Under the pieces are notes generated by a model, which did not search any database, had not been told where the DNA came from, and saw only the letters and a list, made by a program, of their open reading frames with translations. 12,106 bases of DNA from CAYJAD01 sp964370015. GTDB lineage: Bacteria; Desulfobacterota; Desulfovibrionia; Desulfovibrionales; Desulfovibrionaceae. The stretch is from positions 1-12,106 of the forward strand of contig CAYJHD010000062.1 of NCBI GenBank assembly GCA_964370015.1, written 5' to 3'. The position numbers and the translations under genes are program-made. Below, one piece after another: positions 1 through 6,619 of the stretch (position 1 is the first letter of the stretch; every line of letters begins with the position of its first letter).

Positions 1-574
1 TGGAAGAACGGAAAGAAGAAGTTTCGTTCACGATGAAGCGGGAGATAAGACCTTCTGGATCGTCGTAAGTAAGCTTGTGAATTTCAGCAGGTAAAGCTGC
101 GTTCAAAGCTTCATGGTAAGTTTTACCCTTCCAGTAAGGAGCGATTTCGTTTACTACGCGCTCGGCATCTTCTGGAGTAATGGTAGCAGGGGAGGTCTTA
201 CGGGAAGGAAGATCTTTAACGGCGATATCAAGGAAGTCACCGTCAAGTTCAGGGTAAAGAATACCGTAACGACCGTCGCAACCACCGCGACCTAAGAGCA
301 ATTGATGGTCTTGCACGTAAACAGTCATGTTTTCGGCAATGTGCATCATGGCTTTGGCCCAACGTAAGGAAAGGTGTTGACCTTCGGTTTCCTTCATGGA
401 CTCAGTGAAATATAAAGCACGTTCTATATCAATGCGGGGCTTTTGGTTTTCAAAACGCTCGAGCATGGTGAAAACGCGCTTGTGGGTTTTGCGGTAGCGG
501 TCTTCTTTACCTTCGATACGATCTTGCAAGCGTTGCTCTTGGGGAGAAACGCAATCACATGAATACTGACTCAT
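1..574 (-). CDS. islA: Isethionate sulfite-lyase (glycyl radical enzyme), N-terminal part
   Basis: Partial gene that runs off the left edge; about 191 codons of an expected ~830 are present. The product should cleave the C-S bond of isethionate to give acetaldehyde and sulfite by glycyl radical chemistry. The start at 574 (MSQYSCDCVSPQEQ) has an AAGGAG ribosome site at 583-588, 8 bases upstream. Typical PFL-family N-terminal blocks are visible: ERALYFTESM (residues 51-60), LRWAKAMMHIAENM (70-83), CDGRYGILYPELDGDF (99-114) and EGLISRFIVNETSSFRSS (174-191). Arg189 coincides with a substrate-sulfonate contact (R189) that I recall from IslA structures, which favours IslA over choline lyase or PFL. 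The Cys and Gly radical sites lie outside the window, as would the activase islB. It is transcribed away from the BMC genes, probably from the sigma-54-type promoter near 780. No amphipathic encapsulation peptide is seen at the N-terminus. Confidence 0.85.
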   Translation of the reverse strand, partial: MSQYSCDCVSPQEQRLQDRIEGKEDRYRKTHKRVFTMLERFENQKPRIDIERALYFTESMKETEGQHLSLRWAKAMMHIAENMTVYVQDHQLLLGRGGCDGRYGILYPELDGDFLDIAVKDLPSRKTSPATITPEDAERVVNEIAPYWKGKTYHEALNAALPAEIHKLTYDDPEGLISRFIVNETSSFRSS

Positions 575-636
575 GATTAAACTCCTTAAGGCTGTTTATT
601 TTTTGGCGTTATACATATTCTTGACCAAATCGAAAC

Positions 637-683
637 CACATTGTAACATTATTATTTGTAGTTATTATTTTATCTACAATGTG
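637..683. promoter_or_regulatory. Inverted repeat with TTGTA half-sites upstream of islA
   Basis: CACATTGTA (637-645) and TACAATGTG (675-683) form a perfect 9-bp inverted repeat with a 29-base AT-rich spacer. A further TTGTAG (656-661) inside the spacer pairs with CTACAA (674-679). The repeat lies in the islA 5' leader if the sigma-54 promoter is used. It could be an operator or an RNA stem; no regulator can be named. Confidence 0.45.
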
Positions 684-741
684 CCTGACTTGGCGTCCAC
701 TTTGTTGCAAGACTAAGACTGAATGAGCTTCTGTGCGAAGT

Positions 742-767
742 GTTTTCACGTCTTGTCGAGTGAAAAC
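742..767. promoter_or_regulatory. 8-bp inverted repeat at the predicted islA transcription start
   Basis: GTTTTCAC (742-749) and GTGAAAAC (760-767) are perfectly complementary across a 10-base spacer. The predicted start of sigma-54 transcription (about 762, minus strand) falls inside it. It could therefore be a repressor operator or a hairpin at the extreme 5' end of islA mRNA. No T-run follows, so it is not a terminator. Confidence 0.45.
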
Positions 768-772
768 TCTAT

Positions 773-789
773 TGCATTCCTCGTGCCAA
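773..789 (-). promoter_or_regulatory. Sigma-54 (RpoN) promoter for islA
   Basis: Read on the minus strand from 789 to 773 the sequence is TTGGCACGAGGAATGCA. The invariant GG (787-786) and GC (775-774) are separated by exactly 10 bases, as sigma-54 requires. The -24 element TTGGCACG matches the consensus fully; the -12 element is ATGCA against TTGCA/T, one mismatch. The predicted start is near 762, which leaves an islA leader of about 190 nt. Four dyad sites lie 100-215 bp upstream, where enhancer-binding activators usually sit. Confidence 0.75.
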
Positions 790-856
790 AATGTTCAAAC
801 TTTATTCAATCCATTTAAATATAAGTTTTTTTTTGTAGGTTGCCCCTAGGGTATAT

Positions 857-985
857 GTGCAATTATGCACTATGTTGCAATTATGCATCTATTAAAAATA
901 TTTCTCACTAATCTCTTCCTTTCGTGATGCAAAAATGCGACTGTCGCTCGTTCTGTCTTGTTTTTGCTAGTTGCAAATTTGCAAC
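857..985. promoter_or_regulatory. Cluster of four TGCA-N4-TGCA dyads, candidate activator sites
   Basis: The four sites are GTGCAATTATGCAC (857-870), TTGCAATTATGCAT (875-888), ATGCAAAAATGCGA (927-940) and GTTGCAAATTTGCAAC (970-985). The last is a perfect 16-bp palindrome. The first two share the 12-mer TGCAATTATGCA with an 18-bp period. Centres lie about 100, 120, 170 and 215 bp upstream of the predicted islA start, which fits upstream activating sequences of a sigma-54-dependent enhancer-binding protein. A looser copy with a 5-base spacer, TTGCAAAGTGTGCAC, lies at 1168-1182 nearer dctP. The regulator gene is not in the window. Confidence 0.6.
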
Positions 986-1018
986 ATCGGAAAAAGTGTT
1001 AATCTTTCCGACCTGCTA

Positions 1019-1036
1019 TTGTTATAAAAATCACAA
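1019..1036. promoter_or_regulatory. Rex/CRP-FNR-like operator, copy 1
   Basis: TTGTTATAAAAATCACAA fits the TTGTGA-N6-TCACAA dyad used by the NADH sensor Rex with one mismatch. CRP/FNR-family proteins, including HcpR, recognise a similar shape, so the regulator is uncertain. It lies upstream of the transporter-BMC gene run. Its centre TATAAA could also serve as a -10 box. Confidence 0.45.
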
Positions 1037-1088
1037 TTAGAGCTTGTTGGGTTTGTTTTTTTGAGGAAAAATAACATAAAATACTTAA

Positions 1089-1106
1089 TTGTCATAAAAA
1101 TCACAG
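1089..1106. promoter_or_regulatory. Rex/CRP-FNR-like operator, copy 2
   Basis: TTGTCATAAAAATCACAG is the same 18-mer as at 1019-1036 with two substitutions, and begins exactly 70 bp further on. It matches TTGTGA-N6-TCACAA with two mismatches. Its TTGTCA could double as a -35 box, which would make binding here repressive for dctP; no good -10 was found at the right distance. Confidence 0.4.
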
Positions 1107-1222
1107 AGTATTAAGTTAATATTTTTAAATGGTTGTAGTGTAAAGAATGGAATATTTGAGAAAATTGTTGCAAAGTGTGCACAAAATTTGTTAGATGTAA
1201 ATCCGTCTAGTTAGTGCTGTGT

Positions 1223-1250
1223 GGCCTCTTGTGTGAGGCTCTTTTTGTTT
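1223..1250 (+). terminator. Leader hairpin with T-tract before dctP (possible attenuator)
   Basis: GCCTC (1224-1228) pairs with GAGGC (1235-1239) around a 6-base TTGTGT loop, extended by a G-T pair (1223/1240). It is followed by CTTTTTGTTT. This is a short but proper intrinsic-terminator layout, ending about 27 bases before the dctP start. It could attenuate transcription into the operon or end a short upstream RNA. Confidence 0.5.
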
Positions 1251-1277
1251 AACTGTTTATATCTTTAGGAGATGTTA

Positions 1278-2285
1278 ATGAAGGTTTCTTCCATTCTCAA
1301 AGTAGCCATCATGGCTAGCATGGTTTTTGGTCTCAATGTTTCCAGCGCTTTGGCTGAAAGACCCATGACTTTACGTCTTGGTCACCCCATGGCTCCAGGT
1401 AACAACGTTACCGTAGGTTACGAAAAATTTAAGGAAATCCTTGAAGAAAAGAGCGGCGGCAAAATTAAGCTTCGCATTTTCGGTAACTCCCAGTTGGGTA
1501 ACGACCGCGTAACCACCGAAGCAGCTCAAGCCGGTACTTTGGATTTAACATCCAGCTCTACCCCTAACCTTGCTTCTTTTAGCAAAGACTTCATGGTATT
1601 TGACTTACCTTTCATTACCTCTCCTGCCAACCAAGAAAAGCTTTACAAAGCGTTAGACGAAGGTGAACTTGGTAAAGCTCTTGAAGCTGTAGCTCACAAA
1701 GTTGGCTTAGAAATCATCATGTTCTCTGAATTTGGCTATCGTAACTTTGTAACCACTGATAAGCCCGTTAAAACAGTGGGTGACCTTGCTGGCTTAAAGA
1801 TCCGTACCACCGACTCTCCTGTGGAAGTAGGCGTTGCTACTGCTCTTAAAATGAACCCAGCACCCATCGCATGGGGTGAAGTGTACACCGCATTGCAACA
1901 AGGCACAGTGGATGCAGAAGGTAACACTTTCTCCCTCTTAAACGATGCTAAACACACTGAAGTGTTAAAGTTTGCTATAGACTCTAACCACAACTACAGC
2001 ATGCACATCCTTATGTTCAACAAAGAAAAGTGGGATGGTTTAAAGCCTGAACAACAAAAAATTATCCGTGAAGCTGCTGCTGAAGCAGAAGCTTGGCAAC
2101 GTGCCGAATCCATCGTGCTTGAAAAGAAAGCCTGGGACGCCTTTAAAGAACGTGGTATCGAAATCACCTTATTGCCTGAAGAAGAGCATGCTAAGCTTCG
2201 CGAAATGACCAAGCCTGTTTTCGACGATTTTGCTAAGCAAATCGATCCTAAGCTTGTTCAATTAATGCAAGATTCCCAAAAGTAG
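1278..2285 (+). CDS. dctP: TRAP transporter substrate-binding protein, probably for isethionate
   Basis: Periplasmic DctP-family receptor that would capture isethionate and hand it to the fused permease downstream. I prefer the start at 1278 (MKVSSILK, 335 aa) to the in-frame ATG at 1272. AGGAG at 1267-1271 abuts the upstream ATG but sits 6 bases from the one at 1278. A Sec signal peptide is clear: K2, a hydrophobic stretch from about residue 6, and cleavage after Ala-Leu-Ala (residue 26). The mature protein opens with the usual TLRLGHP block. GLKIRTT carries the conserved TRAP carboxylate/sulfonate-binding Arg (about residue 176), and GEVYTALQQGTVDAEGN (about 200-216) is a family signature. 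Length is normal. The substrate is inferred from the neighbouring islA and from known isethionate TRAP systems in Desulfovibrio; the sequence alone does not fix it. Confidence 0.9.
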   Translation: MKVSSILKVAIMASMVFGLNVSSALAERPMTLRLGHPMAPGNNVTVGYEKFKEILEEKSGGKIKLRIFGNSQLGNDRVTTEAAQAGTLDLTSSSTPNLASFSKDFMVFDLPFITSPANQEKLYKALDEGELGKALEAVAHKVGLEIIMFSEFGYRNFVTTDKPVKTVGDLAGLKIRTTDSPVEVGVATALKMNPAPIAWGEVYTALQQGTVDAEGNTFSLLNDAKHTEVLKFAIDSNHNYSMHILMFNKEKWDGLKPEQQKIIREAAAEAEAWQRAESIVLEKKAWDAFKERGIEITLLPEEEHAKLREMTKPVFDDFAKQIDPKLVQLMQDSQK

Positions 2286-2292
2286 TCTTTTG

Positions 2293-2325
2293 AGCCCCTA
2301 CGGGTGACCGTGGGGGCTTTTTTTT
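2293..2325 (+). terminator. Intrinsic terminator between dctP and dctQM
   Basis: AGCCCCTACGG (2293-2303) pairs with CCGTGGGGGCT (2308-2318) over 11 pairs, one of them T-G, around a GTGA loop. A run of eight T follows (2318-2325). It begins eight bases after the dctP stop. Partial read-through would yield more binding protein than permease. Alternatively dctQM has its own promoter in the AT-rich 2326-2368 stretch. Confidence 0.85.
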
Positions 2326-2378
2326 GTTTTTCTACTACGAGAAAATTTAATTTTAAAATATAGTGTTTAGGAGGATGC

Positions 2379-4292
2379 ATGAGCAATGTAGCTGATGTAC
2401 AGGCGACGCCATCAGGCGGCATTTTATCTTGGCTTGATGATAATTTTGAAAAAATATTCTTGGTAACGGGTTTGCTCTCCATTATCTCTTTTATTTCTTT
2501 TCAAACTTTTTACCGTTATATTATACCACTCTTTTCTGATTCTGCCGGTGCTGCTGTTTGGACAGAAGAACTTTCCCGCTATATCTTTATTTGGATATCC
2601 TATTTAGCCCTTCCTGTAGCTATTAAACACCGTTCATCCATTCGCGTTGACATCATTCACGATAAATTACCACAACGTTGGCTCAATGCCAGCTGGATTG
2701 TCATTGATCTTTGTTTCCTTGCCCTTACCTTGGTTATCATGGATACAGGTATGGCACAGATCGAACGTCTGTTGAAGTTCCCCCAATTCACCACGGCATT
2801 GAACATGCCCTTTGTTATTCCTTACTTAATTTTACCTTTCGGTTTTGGTCTTATGACCTTACGTATTTTGCAAGTAATGTTTAAGCAAATTCGTCTTTGT
2901 GGTTTTAAAGATACCTTATGGGCCATTGCTTTTACGGCTTTACTTGTGTCTCCCATTATCACCGGTTTTGGTGGTGACTCTGCTTTCCCATATTTCTATG
3001 TGGAATTTAGATATCTTGATCCCATCCCTGTGCTTTTTGGTTACTTTGTGCTTTTCTGTCTTTGTGGTGTGCCCATTGCCATTTCTTTAGGTTTGTCCAC
3101 TCTTGCCACCATCTTGTGCGCAGAAACCTTACCCATTGAATATATGGCACAAGTTGCCTTTACCTCCATTGACGCCTTCCCCATCATGGCCATTCCTTTC
3201 TTTATTGCCGCAGGCGTGTTCATGGGGGCAGGTGGTCTTTCCGAACGCTTACTTTCCATGGCCGATGAAATGCTTGGTGGTTTGCACGGTGGTATGGCTC
3301 TTGCTACAGTGGCAACGTGTATGTTTTTCGGAGCTATTTCCGGTTCCGGTCCAGCTACGGTGGCCGCCATTGGCGCGCTCACCATCCCTGCCATGATTCA
3401 GCGCGGCTATGATAAATACTTTGCCTGCGCCCTTGTGGCAGCAGCTGGTGCCATCGGCGTTATGATTCCACCTTCAAACCCCTTCGTTGTATACGGTGTA
3501 TCTGCGCAGGTTTCTGTGGGTGACCTTTTCATCGGTGGTATTGTACCTGGTGTGCTTACCGGTTTGGTACTTATGACTTACGCATACTTTGTATCTCGTA
3601 AGAATAACTGGAAAGGTGAAGACCGTCCTCGTACCGCAGGCACCATTGCTAAAGCAGTGTGGGATGCCAAATGGGCACTCATGGTACCTGTGATTGTACT
3701 TGGTGGTATTTACGGTGGTCTCATGACCCCCACCGAAGCAGCTGCTGTGGCAGCCCTATACGGCCTCATCGTAGGTATGTTTGTTTACAAAGAAATTAAC
3801 TTTAAAAAGCTGTTAGAGTGTTGCGTAGACGCGTGTTCTACTTCTTCGGTAATTATTGTACTTATGGCCATGGCTACCTTGTTTGGTAACATCATGACCA
3901 TTGAAGATGTGCCTGGCACCATTGCCCGTACCATCTTAGCCATTACTGAAAATAAATTCCTCATTCTCTTGCTTATTAACGTGCTTCTTATTATCGTGGG
4001 TACCTTCATGGAGGCCTTGGCAGCCATTGTTATTTTGACACCCATCTTACTCCCCGTGGTGGTTGGTGTAGGCGTATCGCCTTTACACTTTGGTATCATC
4101 ATGGTTGTAAACTTAGCCATTGGCTTCGTAACCCCGCCCGTAGGTGTAAACCTTTTCGTGGCTTCCGGTGTAGCCAATGCCAAGCTGGCACAAATTTCCA
4201 GCAAAGCATTACCCATGATTGGGCTTATGCTCTTAGTATTAATGCTTGTAACCTACGTACCGGAAGTATCTCTCTTCCTCGTGGGCAAATAA
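2379..4292 (+). CDS. dctQM: Fused TRAP transporter permease DctQM
   Basis: Inner-membrane permease of 637 aa in which the small DctQ subunit (about residues 1-170) and the large DctM subunit (about 205-637) form one chain, as in SiaQM-type transporters. DctQ shows four membrane segments and its signature ELSRYIFIW (64-72). A linking membrane segment spans about 178-197. DctM shows GSGPATVAAIG (322-332), GVMIPPSNPFVVYG (360-373), a TPTEAAAVAALYG block and a near-terminal GFVTPPVGVNLFVASG block, all typical of sodium-driven TRAP pores. AGGAGG at 2369-2374 lies 4 bases before the start. With DctP it should bring isethionate into the cytoplasm using a sodium gradient. Substrate is inferred from context. 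Confidence 0.92.
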   Translation: MSNVADVQATPSGGILSWLDDNFEKIFLVTGLLSIISFISFQTFYRYIIPLFSDSAGAAVWTEELSRYIFIWISYLALPVAIKHRSSIRVDIIHDKLPQRWLNASWIVIDLCFLALTLVIMDTGMAQIERLLKFPQFTTALNMPFVIPYLILPFGFGLMTLRILQVMFKQIRLCGFKDTLWAIAFTALLVSPIITGFGGDSAFPYFYVEFRYLDPIPVLFGYFVLFCLCGVPIAISLGLSTLATILCAETLPIEYMAQVAFTSIDAFPIMAIPFFIAAGVFMGAGGLSERLLSMADEMLGGLHGGMALATVATCMFFGAISGSGPATVAAIGALTIPAMIQRGYDKYFACALVAAAGAIGVMIPPSNPFVVYGVSAQVSVGDLFIGGIVPGVLTGLVLMTYAYFVSRKNNWKGEDRPRTAGTIAKAVWDAKWALMVPVIVLGGIYGGLMTPTEAAAVAALYGLIVGMFVYKEINFKKLLECCVDACSTSSVIIVLMAMATLFGNIMTIEDVPGTIARTILAITENKFLILLLINVLLIIVGTFMEALAAIVILTPILLPVVVGVGVSPLHFGIIMVVNLAIGFVTPPVGVNLFVASGVANAKLAQISSKALPMIGLMLLVLMLVTYVPEVSLFLVGK

Positions 4293-4325
4293 GATAACTT
4301 TAAACAACCAGAAAGAAGGTTTAGC

Positions 4326-5252
4326 ATGAGAATCATTGACTTTCGCTTCCGTCCTCATACGCCGGAAATCATCAATGGTATTAAGAACAGCGCCATGTTC
4401 AAGGCTGCTTGTGAAGTAATTGGCTTTGACAAGCGTGTTCCACAATCCTTGCCAGAAGTGGTGGAAGGTGTAAAACGTCGCGGCGTAGAGCTGTGCGTAA
4501 TGACCGGCCGTGATTGCGAAATGACGTACAATACCCCCACAAATAACGAAAGCATTTTGGAATTTGTGCGCGCGTATCCTGACCTTTTCATCGGCTTTTG
4601 GGGCATCGACCCACACAAAGGCATGAAGAGCGTTTATGAAATCACTCGCGCTGTGGAAGAGCTTGGCATGAAAGGTATCGCCACCGACCCATACCTCGCA
4701 CACATTCCACCCAACGATGCACGTTACTATCCCTTATACACCAAGTGCTGCGAATTGGACATTCCTGTGTTCATCACCACAGCACCTCCACCACAAGTGC
4801 CCCGCGCTGTGGTAGACTACATTGACCCACGTCAAGTGGACATCGTAGCTCGTGACTTCCCTGAGCTTACCATCATCATGAGCCATGGCGGTTACCCCTT
4901 TGTTAACGAAGCTGTGTTCACATGCATGCGTAACGCCAATGTGTACATGGACCTTTCTGAGTATGAATTGGCTCCCATGGCTGATGTATACGTACAAGGT
5001 CTTAACACCTTCATCGGTGATAAGGTTGTGTTTGCTTCTGCTCACCCCTTTGTTGAGCAACAAGAAGCCATCGACATCTATAACAAGATGGACTTGAAAG
5101 ACGACGTACGTAAAAAAGTTATGTACGAAACCGCCGCCAAGATCTTAAAGCTCGACGGCGCTGGTAAGTCTAAGCCTGCTATGGCACCGCAAAGAAACAT
5201 CCCCATGGGTGCAGCTTTGCCCTTTATGCCCTTCATTCCTTCTGCACGCTAA
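4326..5252 (+). CDS. Amidohydrolase-2 family protein with degenerate metal site
   Basis: 308-aa protein with the TIM-barrel layout of the amidohydrolase-2 (ACMSD/resorcylate decarboxylase-like) family. AAGAAGG at 4313-4319 supports the start. The family's strand-1 HxH is Arg7-Phe-Arg9 here (IIDFRFRP). The usual His of the IHTG-type block is replaced in FITTAPPP (149-156). The usual Asp of GSDYPF is Ala239 in FASAHPF. Only His187 in SHGGYPF remains, so canonical metal-dependent hydrolysis or decarboxylation looks unlikely. A Pro/Ala/Met-rich tail follows from about residue 278. It sits between the transporter and the BMC genes, 33 bases after dctQM. No function is assigned; a pseudo-enzyme, a metal-independent lyase or a binding/scaffold role are all possible. 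Confidence 0.8.
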   Translation: MRIIDFRFRPHTPEIINGIKNSAMFKAACEVIGFDKRVPQSLPEVVEGVKRRGVELCVMTGRDCEMTYNTPTNNESILEFVRAYPDLFIGFWGIDPHKGMKSVYEITRAVEELGMKGIATDPYLAHIPPNDARYYPLYTKCCELDIPVFITTAPPPQVPRAVVDYIDPRQVDIVARDFPELTIIMSHGGYPFVNEAVFTCMRNANVYMDLSEYELAPMADVYVQGLNTFIGDKVVFASAHPFVEQQEAIDIYNKMDLKDDVRKKVMYETAAKILKLDGAGKSKPAMAPQRNIPMGAALPFMPFIPSAR

Positions 5253-5276
5253 GTGTTAAGGTACGAGAAATAAAGC

Positions 5277-6617
5277 ATGAATAAAGAAACATTAGTCCAA
5301 GCTGTGCTGAACGGCGGGATTGTTGGCGAAGGCGGGGCTGGATTCCCCGCCCACGTCAAATACAATGCCGATGCCGATACAGTCATAGCCAATGGTTGTG
5401 AGTGCGAACCGCTCTTGCACAGCGACCACCATGTGATGGCACACCATACCGATGCTATGCTTCGTGGGTTGCGCGCCCTTGGTGATGCTGTGGGTGCAAA
5501 ACGCACTGTACTTGGCATTAAAAGAAAGCATACGGATATCATTCCCATGCTTCAAGACGCTGCCAAGGCATATAATATTGAAGTGTTCTTGCTGGACGAT
5601 TTTTATCCTGCCGGCGACGAACAAATCCTTGTACGCGAAGTAACAGGTCGCTCTGTGCCCCCGCTTGGTATTCCCTTGCATGTGGGCGTGGTGGTTGCCA
5701 ACGTGGCCACTCTTATGCACGTGGCTGACGCGATTCAAGGCAAACCCATCATGAATAAAACCATTACCGTAACCGGTGAAGTGCGTAATCCTTCTGTGCT
5801 TAACGCTCCCATCGGTACCTCCATGATCAGTCTTTTAGACGCATGTGGCGGCGCGCTTCCAGCTCGTCCTGTATTCGTTTTGGGCGGACCCATGATGGGT
5901 AGAGTAGTGGTTGGCATGGACGCACTTGCTAAAGAAGTGGTCACCAAGACCAGCGGCGGTCTCATTGTGGTTCCCGAAGGGCATCACTTACACCGCAATG
6001 CTACCCTTGACCCTGCCTTTATGCGTCGTCGTGCAGCATCTGCCTGTATTCAATGTCGTATGTGTTCTGATATGTGCCCACGTAATCTTATTGGGCATCC
6101 TTTCGAAACACATAAGGTAATGCAAGCTTACGCCACCAATATGGAGCTTTCCAGCACTCAAGCAGCTCAGGCCATGATCTGCTGTGAATGCGGGGCATGC
6201 GAACAATTTGCTTGTCCCATGGGAATGAGTCCTCGTCGTATTAACCAAGTGGTAAAAGCAGGCATGCGTGCTGCTAAGATTAACTACGAAGGCACTAGAG
6301 AAATTCGCGAATCCGCCACTGCCATGCGCGAATATCGCAAAATTCCTTCCAAGCGCCTTGCAGCTCGTATTGGCATTTTGCCCTACCTTTACTTGCAAAC
6401 GCCATTCATTGGCGAAGTAAAGCCCAAAGAAGTGCGTATTCCTTTGCATCAGCATATTGGCGCGCCTTCTGTGGCTTGTGTGCAAGTGGGTGCTAAGGTT
6501 ACTGCTGGTGACCTTATTGGCAATATACCAGATAAGGCCCTTGGGGCTAAGATACATGCAAGCGTAAGTGGCACTGTTGTTGCAGTTGACACTCACGTGA
6601 CCATTGCTGCGGAGTAA
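5277..6617 (+). CDS. pduS: PduS-like flavo-iron-sulfur (RnfC-like) BMC protein
   Basis: 446-aa homologue of PduS, a BMC-associated NADH-dependent flavoprotein with two [4Fe-4S] clusters. The nucleotide/flavin motif GEGGAGFP is at residues 17-24, CECEP at 41-45 and GDEQIL at 113-118. The first ferredoxin motif is C257-x2-C260-x2-C263-x3-C267-P; the second is C302-x2-C305-x2-C308-x4-C313-P, with an extra Cys303. The C-terminus (about 385-446) resembles the RnfC barrel-sandwich domain. In B12-dependent BMCs PduS reduces cobalamin. Here, next to a glycyl radical enzyme, it more likely oxidises NADH from the aldehyde dehydrogenase and passes electrons to the PduT-like shell protein encoded 2 bases downstream. 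The ribosome site is weak. Confidence 0.88.
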   Translation: MNKETLVQAVLNGGIVGEGGAGFPAHVKYNADADTVIANGCECEPLLHSDHHVMAHHTDAMLRGLRALGDAVGAKRTVLGIKRKHTDIIPMLQDAAKAYNIEVFLLDDFYPAGDEQILVREVTGRSVPPLGIPLHVGVVVANVATLMHVADAIQGKPIMNKTITVTGEVRNPSVLNAPIGTSMISLLDACGGALPARPVFVLGGPMMGRVVVGMDALAKEVVTKTSGGLIVVPEGHHLHRNATLDPAFMRRRAASACIQCRMCSDMCPRNLIGHPFETHKVMQAYATNMELSSTQAAQAMICCECGACEQFACPMGMSPRRINQVVKAGMRAAKINYEGTREIRESATAMREYRKIPSKRLAARIGILPYLYLQTPFIGEVKPKEVRIPLHQHIGAPSVACVQVGAKVTAGDLIGNIPDKALGAKIHASVSGTVVAVDTHVTIAAE

Positions 6618-6619
6618 AT

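Larger units (their letters stand above)
575..1277. other. Divergent regulatory region between islA and dctP
   Basis: About 700 bp, clearly more AT-rich than the genes around it, with no convincing coding sequence on either strand. It holds inverted repeats at 637-683 and 742-767, a sigma-54-type promoter facing islA (773-789), a T9 run near 826-834, an 8-bp palindrome CCCTAGGG at 844-851, four TGCA-type dyads at 857-985, two near-identical 18-mers at 1019-1036 and 1089-1106, and a terminator-like hairpin at 1223-1250. I could not fix a confident sigma-70 promoter for dctP. Confidence 0.85.

Noticed and set aside
113..295. 60-aa plus-strand reading frame
   Set aside because: It lies wholly within the islA coding region on the other strand, has no ribosome site and no recognisable similarity.
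1156..1172. Possible sigma-54 promoter for dctP, TTGAGAAAATTGTTGCA on the plus strand
   Set aside because: The -12 half (TTGCA) is perfect, but the invariant GG of the -24 element is GA and the rest of that element does not match, so I do not call it.
1272..1277. Upstream ATG as dctP start
   Set aside because: It would leave no space between AGGAG and the start codon; the ATG six bases on has ideal spacing and a cleaner signal peptide.
575..1277. CRISPR array, tRNA, IS element or riboswitch in the intergenic region
   Set aside because: No regularly spaced repeats, cloverleaf, transposase or known aptamer core was seen; the repeats present are short operator-like dyads.
5988..6596. 202-codon minus-strand reading frame opposite pduS
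   Set aside because: Shadow of pduS: composition is odd (His/Cys/Ser-rich), there is no ribosome site, and the plus-strand gene has clear PduS motifs throughout.
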